NCBI RefSeq assembly: GCF_001578875.1
Contig: NZ_KQ969507.1
Location: 1-64,000 of the forward strand
DNA from: Streptococcus sp. DD13
Lineage (GTDB): Bacteria > Bacillota > Bacilli > Lactobacillales > Streptococcaceae
Length of the DNA: 64,000 nucleotides
Direction: 5' to 3'
The stretch's first letter is position 1; each line of letters starts with the position of its first letter. The notes beneath the pieces were generated by a model. It ran no database searches. It saw nothing but the letters and a program-made list of their open reading frames with translations, and had not been told where the DNA came from. This document shows, piece after piece, positions 28,852 to 37,100 of the stretch. A program made the translations under genes and the position numbers.

Positions 28852-28965
28852 AGAATCCTTTCTAATTGTACAAGTAGTAACGTAAACCAGTGATTTTTGT
28901 GATGTCGAAATACGTTTATTATACCACAGAAGGAAGATTTTTCCGCTTCCATCAGGCTTTTGTGC

Positions 28966-28971
28966 TATACT
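28966..28971 (+). promoter_or_regulatory. rlmB promoter, probably leaderless
   Basis: TGC-TATACT extended -10 ending seven bases before the rlmB ATG, so the transcript should start at or within one base of the start codon. No ribosome site precedes it. Confidence 0.6.
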
Positions 28972-28977
28972 AGAAGC

Positions 28978-29706
28978 ATGGAAAAAAATGATATCGTCTA
29001 TGGTGTCCATGCAGTCGAAGAAGCTCTCCATGCGAACACCGGAAATAAGCTCTACATTCAAAATGACCTGCGTGGGAAAAATGTCGAAAAGATAAAACAG
29101 TTGGCGACAGAGAAGAAGGTTTCCATCAGCTGGACGCCCAAAAAGACCTTGCAGGAAATGACAGAAGGAGCGGTGCACCAGGGGTTTGTGCTTCGAGTAG
29201 CCGCATTTGCCTATGCAGAACTGGCTACTATCCTGACTCGGGCTAGTCAAGAGGAAAATCCCCTTCTTTTGATTTTAGATGGACTGACTGACCCCCACAA
29301 TCTAGGTTCTATTCTGAGAACTGCTGATGCGACCAATGTGACCGGCGTGATCATTCCGAAACATCGCTCTGTTGGAGTCACACCTGTGGTCTCAAAGACA
29401 TCGACGGGTGCGGTAGAGCATGTTCCGATCGCACGGGTAACCAACCTGAGTCAGACGCTGGACAAGCTCAAGGAAGAAGGGTTCTGGATTTTTGGGACAG
29501 ACATGAATGGAACCCCATCCCATCAATGGAATACTTCTGGAAAGCTAGCGCTGATTATCGGAAATGAAGGAAAGGGCATCTCCAGCAATATCAAGAAACA
29601 AGTAGATGAGATGATCACGATCCCTATGCAAGGACATGTCCAGAGTCTCAATGCTAGTGTGGCTGCGGCGATCCTGATGTATGAGGTCTTTCGCAACCGC
29701 TTATAG
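28978..29706 (+). CDS. rlmB: 23S rRNA (guanosine-2'-O)-methyltransferase RlmB
   Basis: 242-aa SPOUT methyltransferase (TrmH/SpoU family). N-terminal substrate domain, then motif 1 LILDGLTDPHNLGSILRTAD, motif 2 IIGNEGKGIS and motif 3 IPMQGHVQSLNASVAAAI, which form the trefoil-knot SAM site. Starts at ATG 28978. A weak AGAGT/ACTCT hairpin near 29714-29740 may end the transcript. Confidence 0.92.
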   Translation: MEKNDIVYGVHAVEEALHANTGNKLYIQNDLRGKNVEKIKQLATEKKVSISWTPKKTLQEMTEGAVHQGFVLRVAAFAYAELATILTRASQEENPLLLILDGLTDPHNLGSILRTADATNVTGVIIPKHRSVGVTPVVSKTSTGAVEHVPIARVTNLSQTLDKLKEEGFWIFGTDMNGTPSHQWNTSGKLALIIGNEGKGISSNIKKQVDEMITIPMQGHVQSLNASVAAAILMYEVFRNRL

Positions 29707-29912
29707 GCTAGAAGAGTGTGGGATATCTCGTACTCTTTCTTTCTATCCTACTTCGCTATCCAACATTATTCCCTTCTGAAAAAGGTTGGATAGAAGAGGA
29801 ACTTCCCTAGGAAGGACGGATAGATTTTAAAAATGTAATCATTTTTTAAAAAAAGAAGAACATCTTCCTTGATATAATGAATGTAATCGCAATGATCGGA
29901 GAAAAAGAAAAT

Positions 29913-30773
29913 ATGAGTTTTAAAATCCTAACAGACTCGACATCAGACCTTAATTTGGACTGGGCATCAGAGCATCAGGTGGACATGATGGGCTTGACGG
30001 TAGAAGTGGATGGTCAAGTCTACGAAACGGTGGGTCCTGACCGATTAGTGGCAGAGGACTTGTTGGAGAAGATGAGAAAAGGCAGTCAGCCAAAAACCAG
30101 TCAAGTTAATGTGGGGACCTTTGAAGAGTATTTCCGCGAACAAGTAGAGGCTGGCGAGGCGGTGCTTTATATCGCGATTTCATCTGTCCTATCTGGTACC
30201 TACCAATCAGCTGTTATGGCGCGTGACTTGATTTTAGAAGATTATCCTAAAGCCCAGATTCGAATTGTCGATACGCTTGCTGTATCTGGTGGAGAAGGGT
30301 ATCTAGTGAGAACTGCAGTGGAAGCAAGGGATGCTGGAGTCAGTTTGGATGAGGTGGCTGAGCTGGTCTTAGACAAAGCCCCCCGCTTGCGGTCTTATTT
30401 TTTGGTGGACGATCTCAATCACCTGATGAGAGGCGGTCGCCTGTCCCGTACATCCGCCCTGGTAGGAAGCTTGGTCAATATCAAGCCTATCCTCTGGATT
30501 GATGCTGCCGGACGGATTCTTCCCTTGTCAAAAGTCCGTGGAAGAAAGAAAGGCGTAGCTGAAATCCTCAAGTATGCCACGGAAGATTTAGCAGATCAGA
30601 CAGCAGTGGTCGCCTATGCCAATGATCGAAAAGGGGCGGAGCAGATGCGGGACCTCCTGCTAGAAGAAGGGACTATCCAGCAGGTTGTGGTGGAGCCCCT
30701 TGGACCTGTTATCTCCGCGCATGTCGGACCAGATACACTGGCTCTCTTTGTAGTGGGACAACAAGAGCGCTGA
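29913..30773 (+). CDS. DegV family fatty-acid-binding protein
   Basis: 286-aa EDD-fold protein. Family motifs ILTDSTSDL (N terminus), TSQVNVGTFEEYF and ISSVLSGTYQSA are present. DegV/FakB proteins present fatty acids to FakA kinase for phospholipid synthesis; whether this copy has a FakA partner is unknown. ATG at 29913 behind CGGAGAAAA. An extended TTGA-TATAAT promoter lies at 29873-29878; 29745-29870 shows nothing else. Confidence 0.88.
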   Translation: MSFKILTDSTSDLNLDWASEHQVDMMGLTVEVDGQVYETVGPDRLVAEDLLEKMRKGSQPKTSQVNVGTFEEYFREQVEAGEAVLYIAISSVLSGTYQSAVMARDLILEDYPKAQIRIVDTLAVSGGEGYLVRTAVEARDAGVSLDEVAELVLDKAPRLRSYFLVDDLNHLMRGGRLSRTSALVGSLVNIKPILWIDAAGRILPLSKVRGRKKGVAEILKYATEDLADQTAVVAYANDRKGAEQMRDLLLEEGTIQQVVVEPLGPVISAHVGPDTLALFVVGQQER

Positions 30774-30849
30774 TCAAGCCCTTCTATCTGGTCTATGGTG
30801 ATCAGAAAAGAGAGAAGGGATCAAAGGCTAAATTTTCAAGGAGACCTTC

Positions 30850-30878
30850 TTGACTTTGGCATAGGGCTTTGCTATAAT
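30850..30878 (+). promoter_or_regulatory. rplM-rpsI promoter
   Basis: TTGACT (30850-30855), 17-bp spacer, TATAAT (30873-30878), with TGC before the -10. A strong promoter, as expected for ribosomal proteins. Confidence 0.85.
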
Positions 30879-30885
30879 GATAAAC

Positions 30886-30976
30886 GGTATTGTTTACCCC
30901 ATTTGAAAGGCCCCGGAACCTTCCAAATACCTTCGATGGGACGGAACACCCATCACCTTGTAAACAAATATTACGA
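30886..30976 (+). ncRNA. L13 leader (ribosomal protein autoregulation)
   Basis: The 5' UTR closes with GTATTGTTTAC pairing to GTAAACAAATATTAC. Between the arms lie conserved-looking GGCCCCGGAACC and GATGGGACGGAACACCCATC elements. Position directly before rplM and this architecture fit the Firmicute L13 leader, where L13 binds its own mRNA. Confidence 0.7.
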
Positions 30977-30994
30977 ATTCGTATAGGAGAAATC

Positions 30995-31441
30995 ATGAAC
31001 AAAACAACTTTTATGGCTAAACCAGGCCAAGTTGAACGCAAATGGTACGTTGTTGACGCAACAGATGTACCTCTTGGACGTCTTTCTGCAGTAGTGGCTA
31101 GCGTGCTTCGCGGAAAAAACAAACCAACCTTCACACCACACACTGATACAGGTGACTTTGTGATCGTGATCAATGCTGAAAAAGTGAAATTAACTGGTAA
31201 AAAAGCAACAGATAAGATCTACTACACTCACTCTATGTATCCAGGTGGATTGAAACAAATCTCTGCTGGTGAACTTCGTTCTAAAAACGCTGTGCGTTTG
31301 ATCGAAAAATCAGTGAAGGGAATGCTTCCACACAACACTCTTGGACGCGCACAAGGTATGAAATTGAAAGTCTTCGTAGGTGGTGAGCACACACACGCTG
31401 CACAACAACCAGAAGTACTAGATATCTCAGGACTTATCTAA
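30995..31441 (+). CDS. rplM: 50S ribosomal protein L13
   Basis: 148-aa large-subunit protein. Typical start [21 protein letters not shown] and the signature [12 protein letters not shown] with a [15 protein letters not shown] end. ATG at 30995 behind TAGGAGAA; in-frame codons upstream belong to the leader RNA. Twenty bases from rpsI. Confidence 0.98.
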   Translation: MNKTTFMAKPGQVERKWYVVDATDVPLGRLSAVVASVLRGKNKPTFTPHTDTGDFVIVINAEKVKLTGKKATDKIYYTHSMYPGGLKQISAGELRSKNAVRLIEKSVKGMLPHNTLGRAQGMKLKVFVGGEHTHAAQQPEVLDISGLI

Positions 31442-31461
31442 GAGGAAAGGAGCAAGAAATA

Positions 31462-31854
31462 ATGGCACAAGCACAATATGCAGGTACTGGTCGCCGTAAA
31501 AACGCGGTTGCACGCGTTCGTTTGGTACCAGGTACTGGTAAAATTACAGTAAACAAAAAAGATGTAGAAGAGTACATCCCACACGCAGATCTTCGTCTCG
31601 TGATCAACCAACCTTTCGCTGTAACTTCAACTGAAGGTTCATACGACGTATTTGTCAATGTAAACGGTGGTGGATACGGTGGTCAATCAGGTGCGATTCG
31701 TCATGGTATCGCGCGTGCTCTTCTTCAAGTAGACCCAGACTTCCGTGATTCATTGAAACGCGCAGGTCTCTTGACTCGTGATGCCCGTATGGTTGAGCGG
31801 AAAAAACCAGGGCTTAAGAAAGCTCGTAAAGCTAGCCAGTTCTCTAAACGTTAA
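31462..31854 (+). CDS. rpsI: 30S ribosomal protein S9
   Basis: 130-aa small-subunit protein ending in the conserved KASQFSKR tail whose last Arg reaches the decoding centre. Signature [19 protein letters not shown]. Its last ~50 bp is the attachment site for the stacked island downstream; similar ends recur near 35.52, 41.63 and 43.48 kb with synonymous codon differences. Confidence 0.98.
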   Translation: MAQAQYAGTGRRKNAVARVRLVPGTGKITVNKKDVEEYIPHADLRLVINQPFAVTSTEGSYDVFVNVNGGGYGGQSGAIRHGIARALLQVDPDFRDSLKRAGLLTRDARMVERKKPGLKKARKASQFSKR

Positions 31855-31856
31855 TT
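31804..31856 (+). repeat. att copy 1: genuine rpsI 3' end
   Basis: Encodes [16 protein letters not shown] and the stop. This is the functional member of four direct repeats that flank the three accessory modules. Confidence 0.8.
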
Positions 31857-31884
31857 CGTTACTGGACAGCAGAGTACAAACGAA

Positions 31885-31914
31885 AACACCTTGCATCTTG
31901 CAAGGTGTTTTTTT
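31885..31914 (+). terminator. rpsI terminator T1
   Basis: AACACCTTGCA-TCT-TGCAAGGTGTT with T5 tail. A shortened version (CACCTT-TC-AAGGTG) follows att copy 4 at 43560-43580. Confidence 0.9.
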
Positions 31915-32038
31915 GTATGAGAACTGGCGGTGCGCAATTAGGATAGCTCTAGCGACTTTAGTCGCGTAGAGATATGCTATGCACAGTTGCCCCAAGAAAA
32001 CAAGCGAAGCGATGTTTGATTGGATGGCAACCACTGCA

Positions 32039-32112
32039 CTCAAAACGTTAATTATCAGCGATATATCAACGTTTACAGACATTTAAGAAATTTCTCTTGA
32101 ATGTCTTTTTTT
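32039..32112 (+). repeat. att-flank block (T2) copy 1, partial att
   Basis: Begins CTCAAAACGTTAATTATCAG and ends in the GACATTTAAG/CTTGAATGTC terminator with T7. The same block follows att copies 2 and 3 and occurs at 43673-43746. The S9 codons before CTCAAAACG are absent here. A GCGAC-TTTA-GTCGC hairpin lies between T1 and this block (31952-31965). Confidence 0.7.
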
Positions 32113-32352
32113 GTCTAGCTAAATTTTACAAATTGGGCAATTTAGGTTACTCAATAATATAAAAAAGATAAAAATTTAAAGTTCGAATTTTAATTTTAAA
32201 AAAAGTAATTATTATTGAATATCTGTTCAAACATTCTTTCTTTTCTAAGGTTAATATAAATATATATACTTTAAAAAAGGAAGTCAAACATCTTGCTCAT
32301 AGATTTTTTGCATTTTTAAAAAATACATTTTGTCATATAATAATGTGGAAAA
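32113..32352. other. AT-rich spacer, no gene seen
   Basis: Very AT-rich region between T2 and the exporter promoter. If module 1 once had an integrase at its left end, this is where it should be; I see no trace of one. A second TATAAT (32336-32341) has no -35. Confidence 0.4.
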
Positions 32353-32381
32353 TTGACGGATTCCTTAAATAATCATATAAT
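32353..32381 (+). promoter_or_regulatory. Promoter of the module 1 operon
   Basis: TTGACG (32353-32358), 17-bp spacer, TATAAT (32376-32381). A leader of about 120 nt follows, with an inverted repeat TCTATA-AATA-TATAGA at 32445-32460 that could be an operator or a small RNA hairpin. Confidence 0.75.
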
Positions 32382-32506
32382 ATGAATATGTAAACCCTTA
32401 CATACTATTCTACTTATACTTGATAAAATGCAAGTCCTTGAGGATCTATAAATATATAGACACTCTTCTATTTATAAAGTGAAATAAAGAATCACGGAGA
32501 AAGTTT

Positions 32507-32710
32507 ATGGATATTAAAGAGACATTCAACCAGCTAGACAATACAAAATTTAATGATTTCAATAATCGCCTTGAAGGTTTTGAGAAACTTTTTAAAGACA
32601 AATATTATTTTACCCATCCCGAAGATTTTAGCTCAATCTTTAGCATTTTGGTAAAGTATGGAAAAAGTACAAGTAAATATATTTTATCGAAAGGAGAGAT
32701 ATATGAGTGA
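32507..32710 (+). CDS. Unknown 67-aa protein heading the ABC exporter operon
   Basis: Starts at ATG behind CACGGAGAAAG and ends by overlapping the ABC ATPase start by 8 bp (ATGAGTGA), an arrangement that argues for a real, translationally coupled gene. It has no signal peptide, membrane segment, double-glycine leader or cysteines. It is charged and aromatic-rich (six Tyr, eleven Phe), with a helical-looking N-terminal half. I do not recognise it. It could be a regulator, an accessory subunit or a ribosomal peptide precursor; nothing in the sequence chooses between these. Confidence 0.6.
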   Translation: MDIKETFNQLDNTKFNDFNNRLEGFEKLFKDKYYFTHPEDFSSIFSILVKYGKSTSKYILSKGEIYE

Positions 32711-33689
32711 AATAGTTATTAATGCTCAGAATTTATCTAAAAATTTTTATAATTTTGATTCAAGACTCCCATTTATCAAGAGATTTTTGAAACGTAATCA
32801 AATAACGATTCGAGCTGTTCAAGATATTAGTTTTACGATTAAGAGAGGGAGTATAGTTGGCTTTATTGGGAGTAATGGAGCTGGTAAATCCACAACGATT
32901 AAAATGTTGACTGGGACTCTTTATCCTAGTTCCGGAAAATTAGAAGTGAATGGAGAAATTCCATTTAAAAGAAGTATAAATTTTAGAAAAAAAATTTCAA
33001 TAGTAGTAGGAAATAAATTACAGTTATTTCAAGATGTTTCGGCTATAGATTATTTTCAATTGATTGGTACTTTATATGAGGTAGAACCGGCGATTTTACA
33101 AGAACGAATTCAGGAGTTAAGCAATTTGTTGAATGTAAAAGATCAGCTTTACCAGCAGGTCCGGACCCTCTCTCTTGGACAAAAAATGAAAATGGAGTTT
33201 ATCGCGGCATCTTTAACAAGTCCGGAAATATTATTTTTAGACGAGCCTACTATAGGGTTAGATATACAGTCTAAAAAAGATATCAGAACATTTTTAAAGA
33301 AAATGAATGAGGAATGTCATACTACTATTATTTTAACGAGTCATGATATGGATGATATTTCGTCTGTTTGTGACGAATTAATCGTCATTGACAAAGGAAA
33401 AATTATTTTGCAGGAGTCAATGGATGTTATTTTATCTAAATTTTCTGATTTTAAATATTTAAAGATAAAAATGACATTAGATTTGGTACCAGAGTTATGC
33501 TCTGTTAAAGGAGTAGTAGTCATTTCTCAAACAAAATCGGAATGTATACTAAAAATACCTAGAGATTTTGTCTTTGAGACATTAGAATCAATCAATAAGC
33601 TTGTAGATATAGAAGATTTTGAAATATCAAATCTTTCTTTAGAAGAAATTATTTTACAAAACTATTTTACAAAAAAGGAGCACAATTGA
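32703..33689 (+). CDS. ABC-2-type exporter ATP-binding protein
   Basis: 328-aa ATPase. Walker A GSNGAGKST (about residues 61-69), signature LSLGQKMK in place of LSGGQ, Walker B ILFLDEPTIGLD and H-loop TSHDMDD. The N terminus carries the extra ~35 residues before the first strand seen in daunorubicin-type and DUF990-linked ATPases. ATG at 32703 behind GAAAGGAGAG. Forms an exporter with the two permeases that follow. Base composition is far more AT-rich than the core genes. Confidence 0.88.
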   Translation: MSEIVINAQNLSKNFYNFDSRLPFIKRFLKRNQITIRAVQDISFTIKRGSIVGFIGSNGAGKSTTIKMLTGTLYPSSGKLEVNGEIPFKRSINFRKKISIVVGNKLQLFQDVSAIDYFQLIGTLYEVEPAILQERIQELSNLLNVKDQLYQQVRTLSLGQKMKMEFIAASLTSPEILFLDEPTIGLDIQSKKDIRTFLKKMNEECHTTIILTSHDMDDISSVCDELIVIDKGKIILQESMDVILSKFSDFKYLKIKMTLDLVPELCSVKGVVVISQTKSECILKIPRDFVFETLESINKLVDIEDFEISNLSLEEIILQNYFTKKEHN

Positions 33690-34480
33690 AAAAAGAAATG
33701 TCTATTATTCTGATATCATTTCGATCTATTTTGAACTATAAATCAAGTGTACTATTGTTAATGTTACAGGCAAGTATACAAATTATGATATCAGTATTTT
33801 TATGGACATATATATATCAGAGTAACCAAATAAATATAGCCGGATATGATTTTACCTCAATGGTTCAATACTATTTGGGGACTATAATTTTTTCATATTT
33901 TGTTTTTTATCCAGTTGATTGGGAAATCAATGACGATGTTCATTCAGGAAATTTTTTTAGCATATTAATAAAACCTGTTACTTTTTATAAGTATTATTTT
34001 TGTAAAATGCTTGGAGATAGGCTTGCTCATTTATTATTTATCATCATTCCTGTCATTTTATTTTCCAGTGTTTATTACAAGAATGAGTTATTAACCATTG
34101 AAATTCTTATTTTAGGAAGTATTGCAATTATTCTATCTATGGTTCTATGGTTTTTAATATCATGTTGTGTAGGTATGCTTTCTTTTTGGTTAGAAAATAT
34201 ATTTTTTGTCCTTACTGTTAAAGAAATAGTAATTCAGTTTTTATCAGGAATATTATTGCCTTTAAGTTTTTTTTCAAATAATTTTCGTCTGTTTTTAGAT
34301 GTATTACCTTTTAAATACTTAGTATATGAACCGCTTCAGATGTTTAGTAATGATACATATAAATTAATAGACTATTTGAGAATTATTTGTATTCAATTGA
34401 TTTGGTGCATCATTTTTTATATTATATCAAGATTCATATTGAGAAAAGGAGTGGAGCACTTCTCAAATGTGGGAGGATAA
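33686..34480 (+). CDS. ABC-2-type permease (first subunit)
   Basis: 264-aa protein with six hydrophobic segments, resembling the PF06182 (ABC2_membrane_6/DUF990) permeases that occur in pairs: an extended cytoplasmic N terminus, the first helix pair near residues 20-75, and the C-terminal RFILRKGVEHFSNVGG. A TTG start at 33686 overlaps the ATPase stop (TTGA) and follows AAAGGAGCAC; ATG 33698 is the alternative. Transported substrate unknown. Confidence 0.8.
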   Translation: MKKEMSIILISFRSILNYKSSVLLLMLQASIQIMISVFLWTYIYQSNQINIAGYDFTSMVQYYLGTIIFSYFVFYPVDWEINDDVHSGNFFSILIKPVTFYKYYFCKMLGDRLAHLLFIIIPVILFSSVYYKNELLTIEILILGSIAIILSMVLWFLISCCVGMLSFWLENIFFVLTVKEIVIQFLSGILLPLSFFSNNFRLFLDVLPFKYLVYEPLQMFSNDTYKLIDYLRIICIQLIWCIIFYIISRFILRKGVEHFSNVGG

Positions 34481-34481
34481 A

Positions 34482-35267
34482 ATGTTTAGAATAAAAGTAA
34501 TTTTTAGGCTACTTCATTTTGGTTTTAAATCTGATATGAATTTTCATTTTGACTTCTTTTGTGGTCTATTTTCGTCGATACTGTGGATTGGTTTACCTAT
34601 TGTATTTTTTAGATTGATTTTCTTAAACATAGACTCTTTTAATGGTTGGGACTATTATCAAATTTTATTTTTGGTAGGTTCCTACACTATTGTAGATGGA
34701 GTTATGATGGGATTGTTAATTAGAAGTATGGGAATTTTAGAATCAGATATTTTGAGTGGTAACTTGGATCAAATTTTATTGAGGCCGTTTGATACTCAGT
34801 TGTTCTATATTTTTAGATCATTTAATTTAGTTCAATTCGTGAATACTTTTTTTGGTCTTGCGATTATTTTTATAAGTTATGGAAATTTAAATGTACATTT
34901 AAATTCATTAAAAATATTATTTTATATCCTTTCTTTAATGTGTGGTTGTATTATATATTATTCAATTTGGTTTCTAATAACGATTAGTTCATTTTGGTTC
35001 CCAACTAAATTTTCAAAAGTAGATGTATTTTTGAATTATATTGGAATTTCTAAGTATCCATATAATATTTTTACAGGTATTAACAGATTGATCACTATGT
35101 TATTTGTTCCCAATTTATTAATTGCCAATCCTGCAGTATTAATATTTTTAGGGAAAGATACATTGAACCTATTTTTCTATCAAATAGTTTTTACAGTTTT
35201 TTTGATTATTATCAGTCGTACAATTTTTAGAAAAGGATTGAAAAAATATGAAAGTGCAGGAAGATAA
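34482..35267 (+). CDS. ABC-2-type permease (second subunit)
   Basis: 261 aa, six membrane segments, same family as the preceding permease; both end in the pattern FRKGLxxYxSxG / LRKGVEHFSNVGG. Start at ATG 34482 behind GTGGGAGG, one base after the previous stop; ATG 34467 would overlap it. Completes a three-gene exporter. Such exporters often serve peptides or small glycolipids, but no dedicated biosynthetic gene is intact here. Confidence 0.8.
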   Translation: MFRIKVIFRLLHFGFKSDMNFHFDFFCGLFSSILWIGLPIVFFRLIFLNIDSFNGWDYYQILFLVGSYTIVDGVMMGLLIRSMGILESDILSGNLDQILLRPFDTQLFYIFRSFNLVQFVNTFFGLAIIFISYGNLNVHLNSLKILFYILSLMCGCIIYYSIWFLITISSFWFPTKFSKVDVFLNYIGISKYPYNIFTGINRLITMLFVPNLLIANPAVLIFLGKDTLNLFFYQIVFTVFLIIISRTIFRKGLKKYESAGR

Positions 35268-35388
35268 ACAATGTTGTTCAGTTATATGTTTGACTAAAGG
35301 AAGTGATTCGCTGTACTTTGTTTTGTGGTCATTGAAACATCAGATAATTATAAACTATAATTTAAAGAATAGTATTATTAACTTATAG
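35248..35388 (+). pseudogene. Possible N-terminal stump of a family 2 glycosyltransferase
   Basis: 46 codons beginning inside the end of the second permease, behind AAAAGGATTG. The stretch SVICLTKGSDSLYFVLWSLK resembles the first beta strand and helix of GT-A family 2 enzymes (xSVIxxTxNRxxxLxxxLxSL). The frame ends at 35388, just before the conserved right-end flank of the module, suggesting the rest was cut off. The match is short and judged by eye; it could be a chance frame. Confidence 0.3.
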
Positions 35389-35517
35389 GTGCTAAGAAAA
35401 AAATTAAAGAAATTCCCTCATTCAATCAAACTTATTCATATTTTTTAAAATAAGAAAATAGTTGGATTTTGATGATGGTTGATATAAAGCTAAACTGAAA
35501 GTACCTGAAATCCAACT
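35389..35517. other. Conserved right-end flank of module 1
   Basis: AT-rich, no gene. It resembles 41505-41625 before att copy 3: both contain ATTCCCTCATTCAATCAAA, a TTTTAAAATAA stretch, and GAAAT-CAAC-GTGTCAAACC leading into att. Two modules therefore share the same kind of right end. Confidence 0.6.
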
Positions 35518-35635
35518 GTGTCAAACCAGGTCTTAAGAAAGCTCGTAAAGCTTCACAATTCTCAAAACGTTAATTATCAGCGATATATCAACGTTTACAG
35601 ACATTCAAGATTTCTTTCTTGGATGTCTTTTTTTG
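35518..35635 (+). repeat. att copy 2 with T2 terminator
   Basis: Encodes [16 protein letters not shown] and a stop using partly different codons from rpsI (TCA CAA TTC TCA AAA CGT for the last SQFSKR), then the T2 block with GACATTCAAG/CTTGGATGTC and T7. The codon differences show it came from another S9 lineage rather than a local duplication. Confidence 0.85.
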
Positions 35636-35672
35636 TCCCAAAAATCGAAAGTTCACCCCAAAATTCACCCCA

Positions 35673-36221
35673 TCAGTTTTTTAAGCTACGAAATGCAATA
35701 TCTCCGACAGTCTGATTGACAGTATCTTTAGTATTAACATAGGTCTTGGTGATCTCTTTATCACTATGAGTTAGGGCTTCGGAAATGGTTTCTAGAGAAA
35801 TTCCAGCTTGTTTAGCTAACGTGGCTCCTGTATGTCTTAGCTTATGGGGAGAAGCTGGGGCTAGTTCAGGATGTCTTCGTCTTACGGAGTTCATCCTATG
35901 GTTTAGATAGTCAGTATGGAGTGGAACGTTAATATTGTTTGAACGATCATTATAGGTGAAAACAAACTGTTTCTGACTTTGCCTTAGACCGAATAGTTTT
36001 AGTTCCTCCCGTTGCTTTGTTTTCCAATTCGCTAAAAGTTCCATTAATTCTGCTGGTGCTTTAAAAAGTGTTTTCTTGTTTCCTTTGGTAGATTTTACAT
36101 TTCCAAAACGGTCTAATGCTTGTTCTATGAGAATTTCACCGTTAGAAAAGTCTATGTGTCTCCACTGTAAAGCATAAGATTCTGATTTTCGATCCGATAG
36201 AAAGAAAGTTGCACAAAACAT
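35673..36221 (-). pseudogene. Tyrosine recombinase (integrase), catalytic half only
   Basis: 182 aa containing the complete catalytic set: Arg in SDRKSESYALQW, His and Arg in SPHKLRHTGATL, His in ALTHSDKEI and nucleophile Tyr in TKTYVNTK. About 200 residues of arm-binding and core-binding domain are missing upstream, where an unrelated plus-strand promoter and gene begin. It lies 40 bp from att copy 2, the usual place for the integrase of an rpsI-specific element. An ATG at 36221 without a clear ribosome site could in principle start a short form. Confidence 0.8.
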
Positions 36222-36236
36222 AGTGGTAATAGATGG

Positions 36237-36242
36237 TATAAT
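36237..36242 (+). promoter_or_regulatory. Promoter of the small-gene pair
   Basis: TGG-TATAAT extended -10 at 36237-36242, beginning directly at the break point of the integrase. Confidence 0.6.
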
Positions 36243-36273
36243 AAAGTTAGATCAAATTGTTGGAGATAAGATT

Positions 36274-36690
36274 ATGTTAGCTGATAAAGAAGTGTTCTTC
36301 AATGTGGAAAATATCCTCCGTGAGCAAGGGATACTGGATAAGTTTGAAGAGGAAAATGGAGAAATAACTGGTCGAATGATGATTACGATGATGGAAATAC
36401 CTCCTGAATTAGGAATTGATAAGGTTAGCGATAATATGTGTGCTTTTTGTGCTTCCTTTGATTTCTATGATATGATGATTGGGATTGCATTCGATGTAGA
36501 CACAGTAGAACTTATTCCTAAAATGTGGTTCACTCCTCAGACTGATGATGCTGTGGAACCTTCTAGTGAGTGGATAGAATTTTTTGTAAAAACTCTATGT
36601 GAGAATATATCGAAAGAGGGTTTTGGGGTACCAATGTATAGTTTTTTAAATGACCACAGCGACCTCACAATTATTCCGACTCAATCATAG
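36274..36690 (+). CDS. Unknown acidic protein
   Basis: 138 aa from ATG 36274 (behind TTGGAGATAAG, after a good promoter). Soluble and strongly acidic, with a Met-rich stretch (RMMITMMEIP) and paired Cys in MCAFCASFDFYDMM. No family recognised; small acidic cytoplasmic proteins of this kind in accessory modules are often immunity or anti-restriction proteins, but nothing here proves that. A frame start at 36223 exists but precedes the promoter. Confidence 0.6.
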   Translation: MLADKEVFFNVENILREQGILDKFEEENGEITGRMMITMMEIPPELGIDKVSDNMCAFCASFDFYDMMIGIAFDVDTVELIPKMWFTPQTDDAVEPSSEWIEFFVKTLCENISKEGFGVPMYSFLNDHSDLTIIPTQS

Positions 36691-36699
36691 AAAAGAGAA

Positions 36700-36984
36700 A
36701 TGGGAAAGATTTTGAATAAACATGATTACAGCTTAGCTCATGCGTATTGTAGTAATAATAAACCCGAATTGGAAAAGGATGAAATTTGTGGTTGTTTTTA
36801 TTGTATGCAAATTTTTTCTCCACATGAAATTGATGAATGGCTAGTGGAAGATACAAAAATAGACGACAGAGGAACCGCATTATGCCCATATTGTGGCATT
36901 GATTCTGTAATTGGTGCAAGCTCCGGCTTCCCAATAACAAAAAAATTCCTTTGGTTCTCAGATGTTTTGATAAGCGTGCTATAA
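36700..36984 (+). CDS. Small zinc-ribbon cytoplasmic protein
   Basis: 94 aa. Two CxxC pairs (CFYC and CPYC) in GCFYCMQIFSPHEIDEWL and ALCPYCGIDSVIGASSGFPIT match a widespread family of uncharacterised cytoplasmic proteins. The last ~12 residues (KFLWFSDVLISVL) look unlike the usual family ending, so the C terminus may be altered. Nine bases after the preceding gene, probably one transcript. Confidence 0.65.
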   Translation: MGKILNKHDYSLAHAYCSNNKPELEKDEICGCFYCMQIFSPHEIDEWLVEDTKIDDRGTALCPYCGIDSVIGASSGFPITKKFLWFSDVLISVL

Positions 36985-37031
36985 AAATATAGGTAAAGCG
37001 AACTAGTTTTTTCTGTAAAATCGAGAAATAT

Positions 37032-37077
37032 AAAAGGTTTAAAATCATCGTTTCAAAACATTGATTTTAAACCTTTT
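37032..37077. terminator. Bidirectional terminator
   Basis: Sixteen-base-pair stem (37032-37047 with 37062-37077) with A and T runs at its ends, between the convergent zinc-ribbon gene and methyltransferase. Confidence 0.85.
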
Positions 37078-37100
37078 TATTCATGGTGTTATTCTAAATC

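Noticed and set aside
28852-29250. 130-codon N-terminal extension of the exporter-like gene
   Set aside because: It runs antisense through rlmB and its promoter, has no membrane-protein character, and a good ribosome site supports ATG 28851.
30890-30994. N-terminal extension of rplM by 35 codons
   Set aside because: The stretch is the L13 leader RNA; the ribosome site and homologous N terminus fix the start at 30995.
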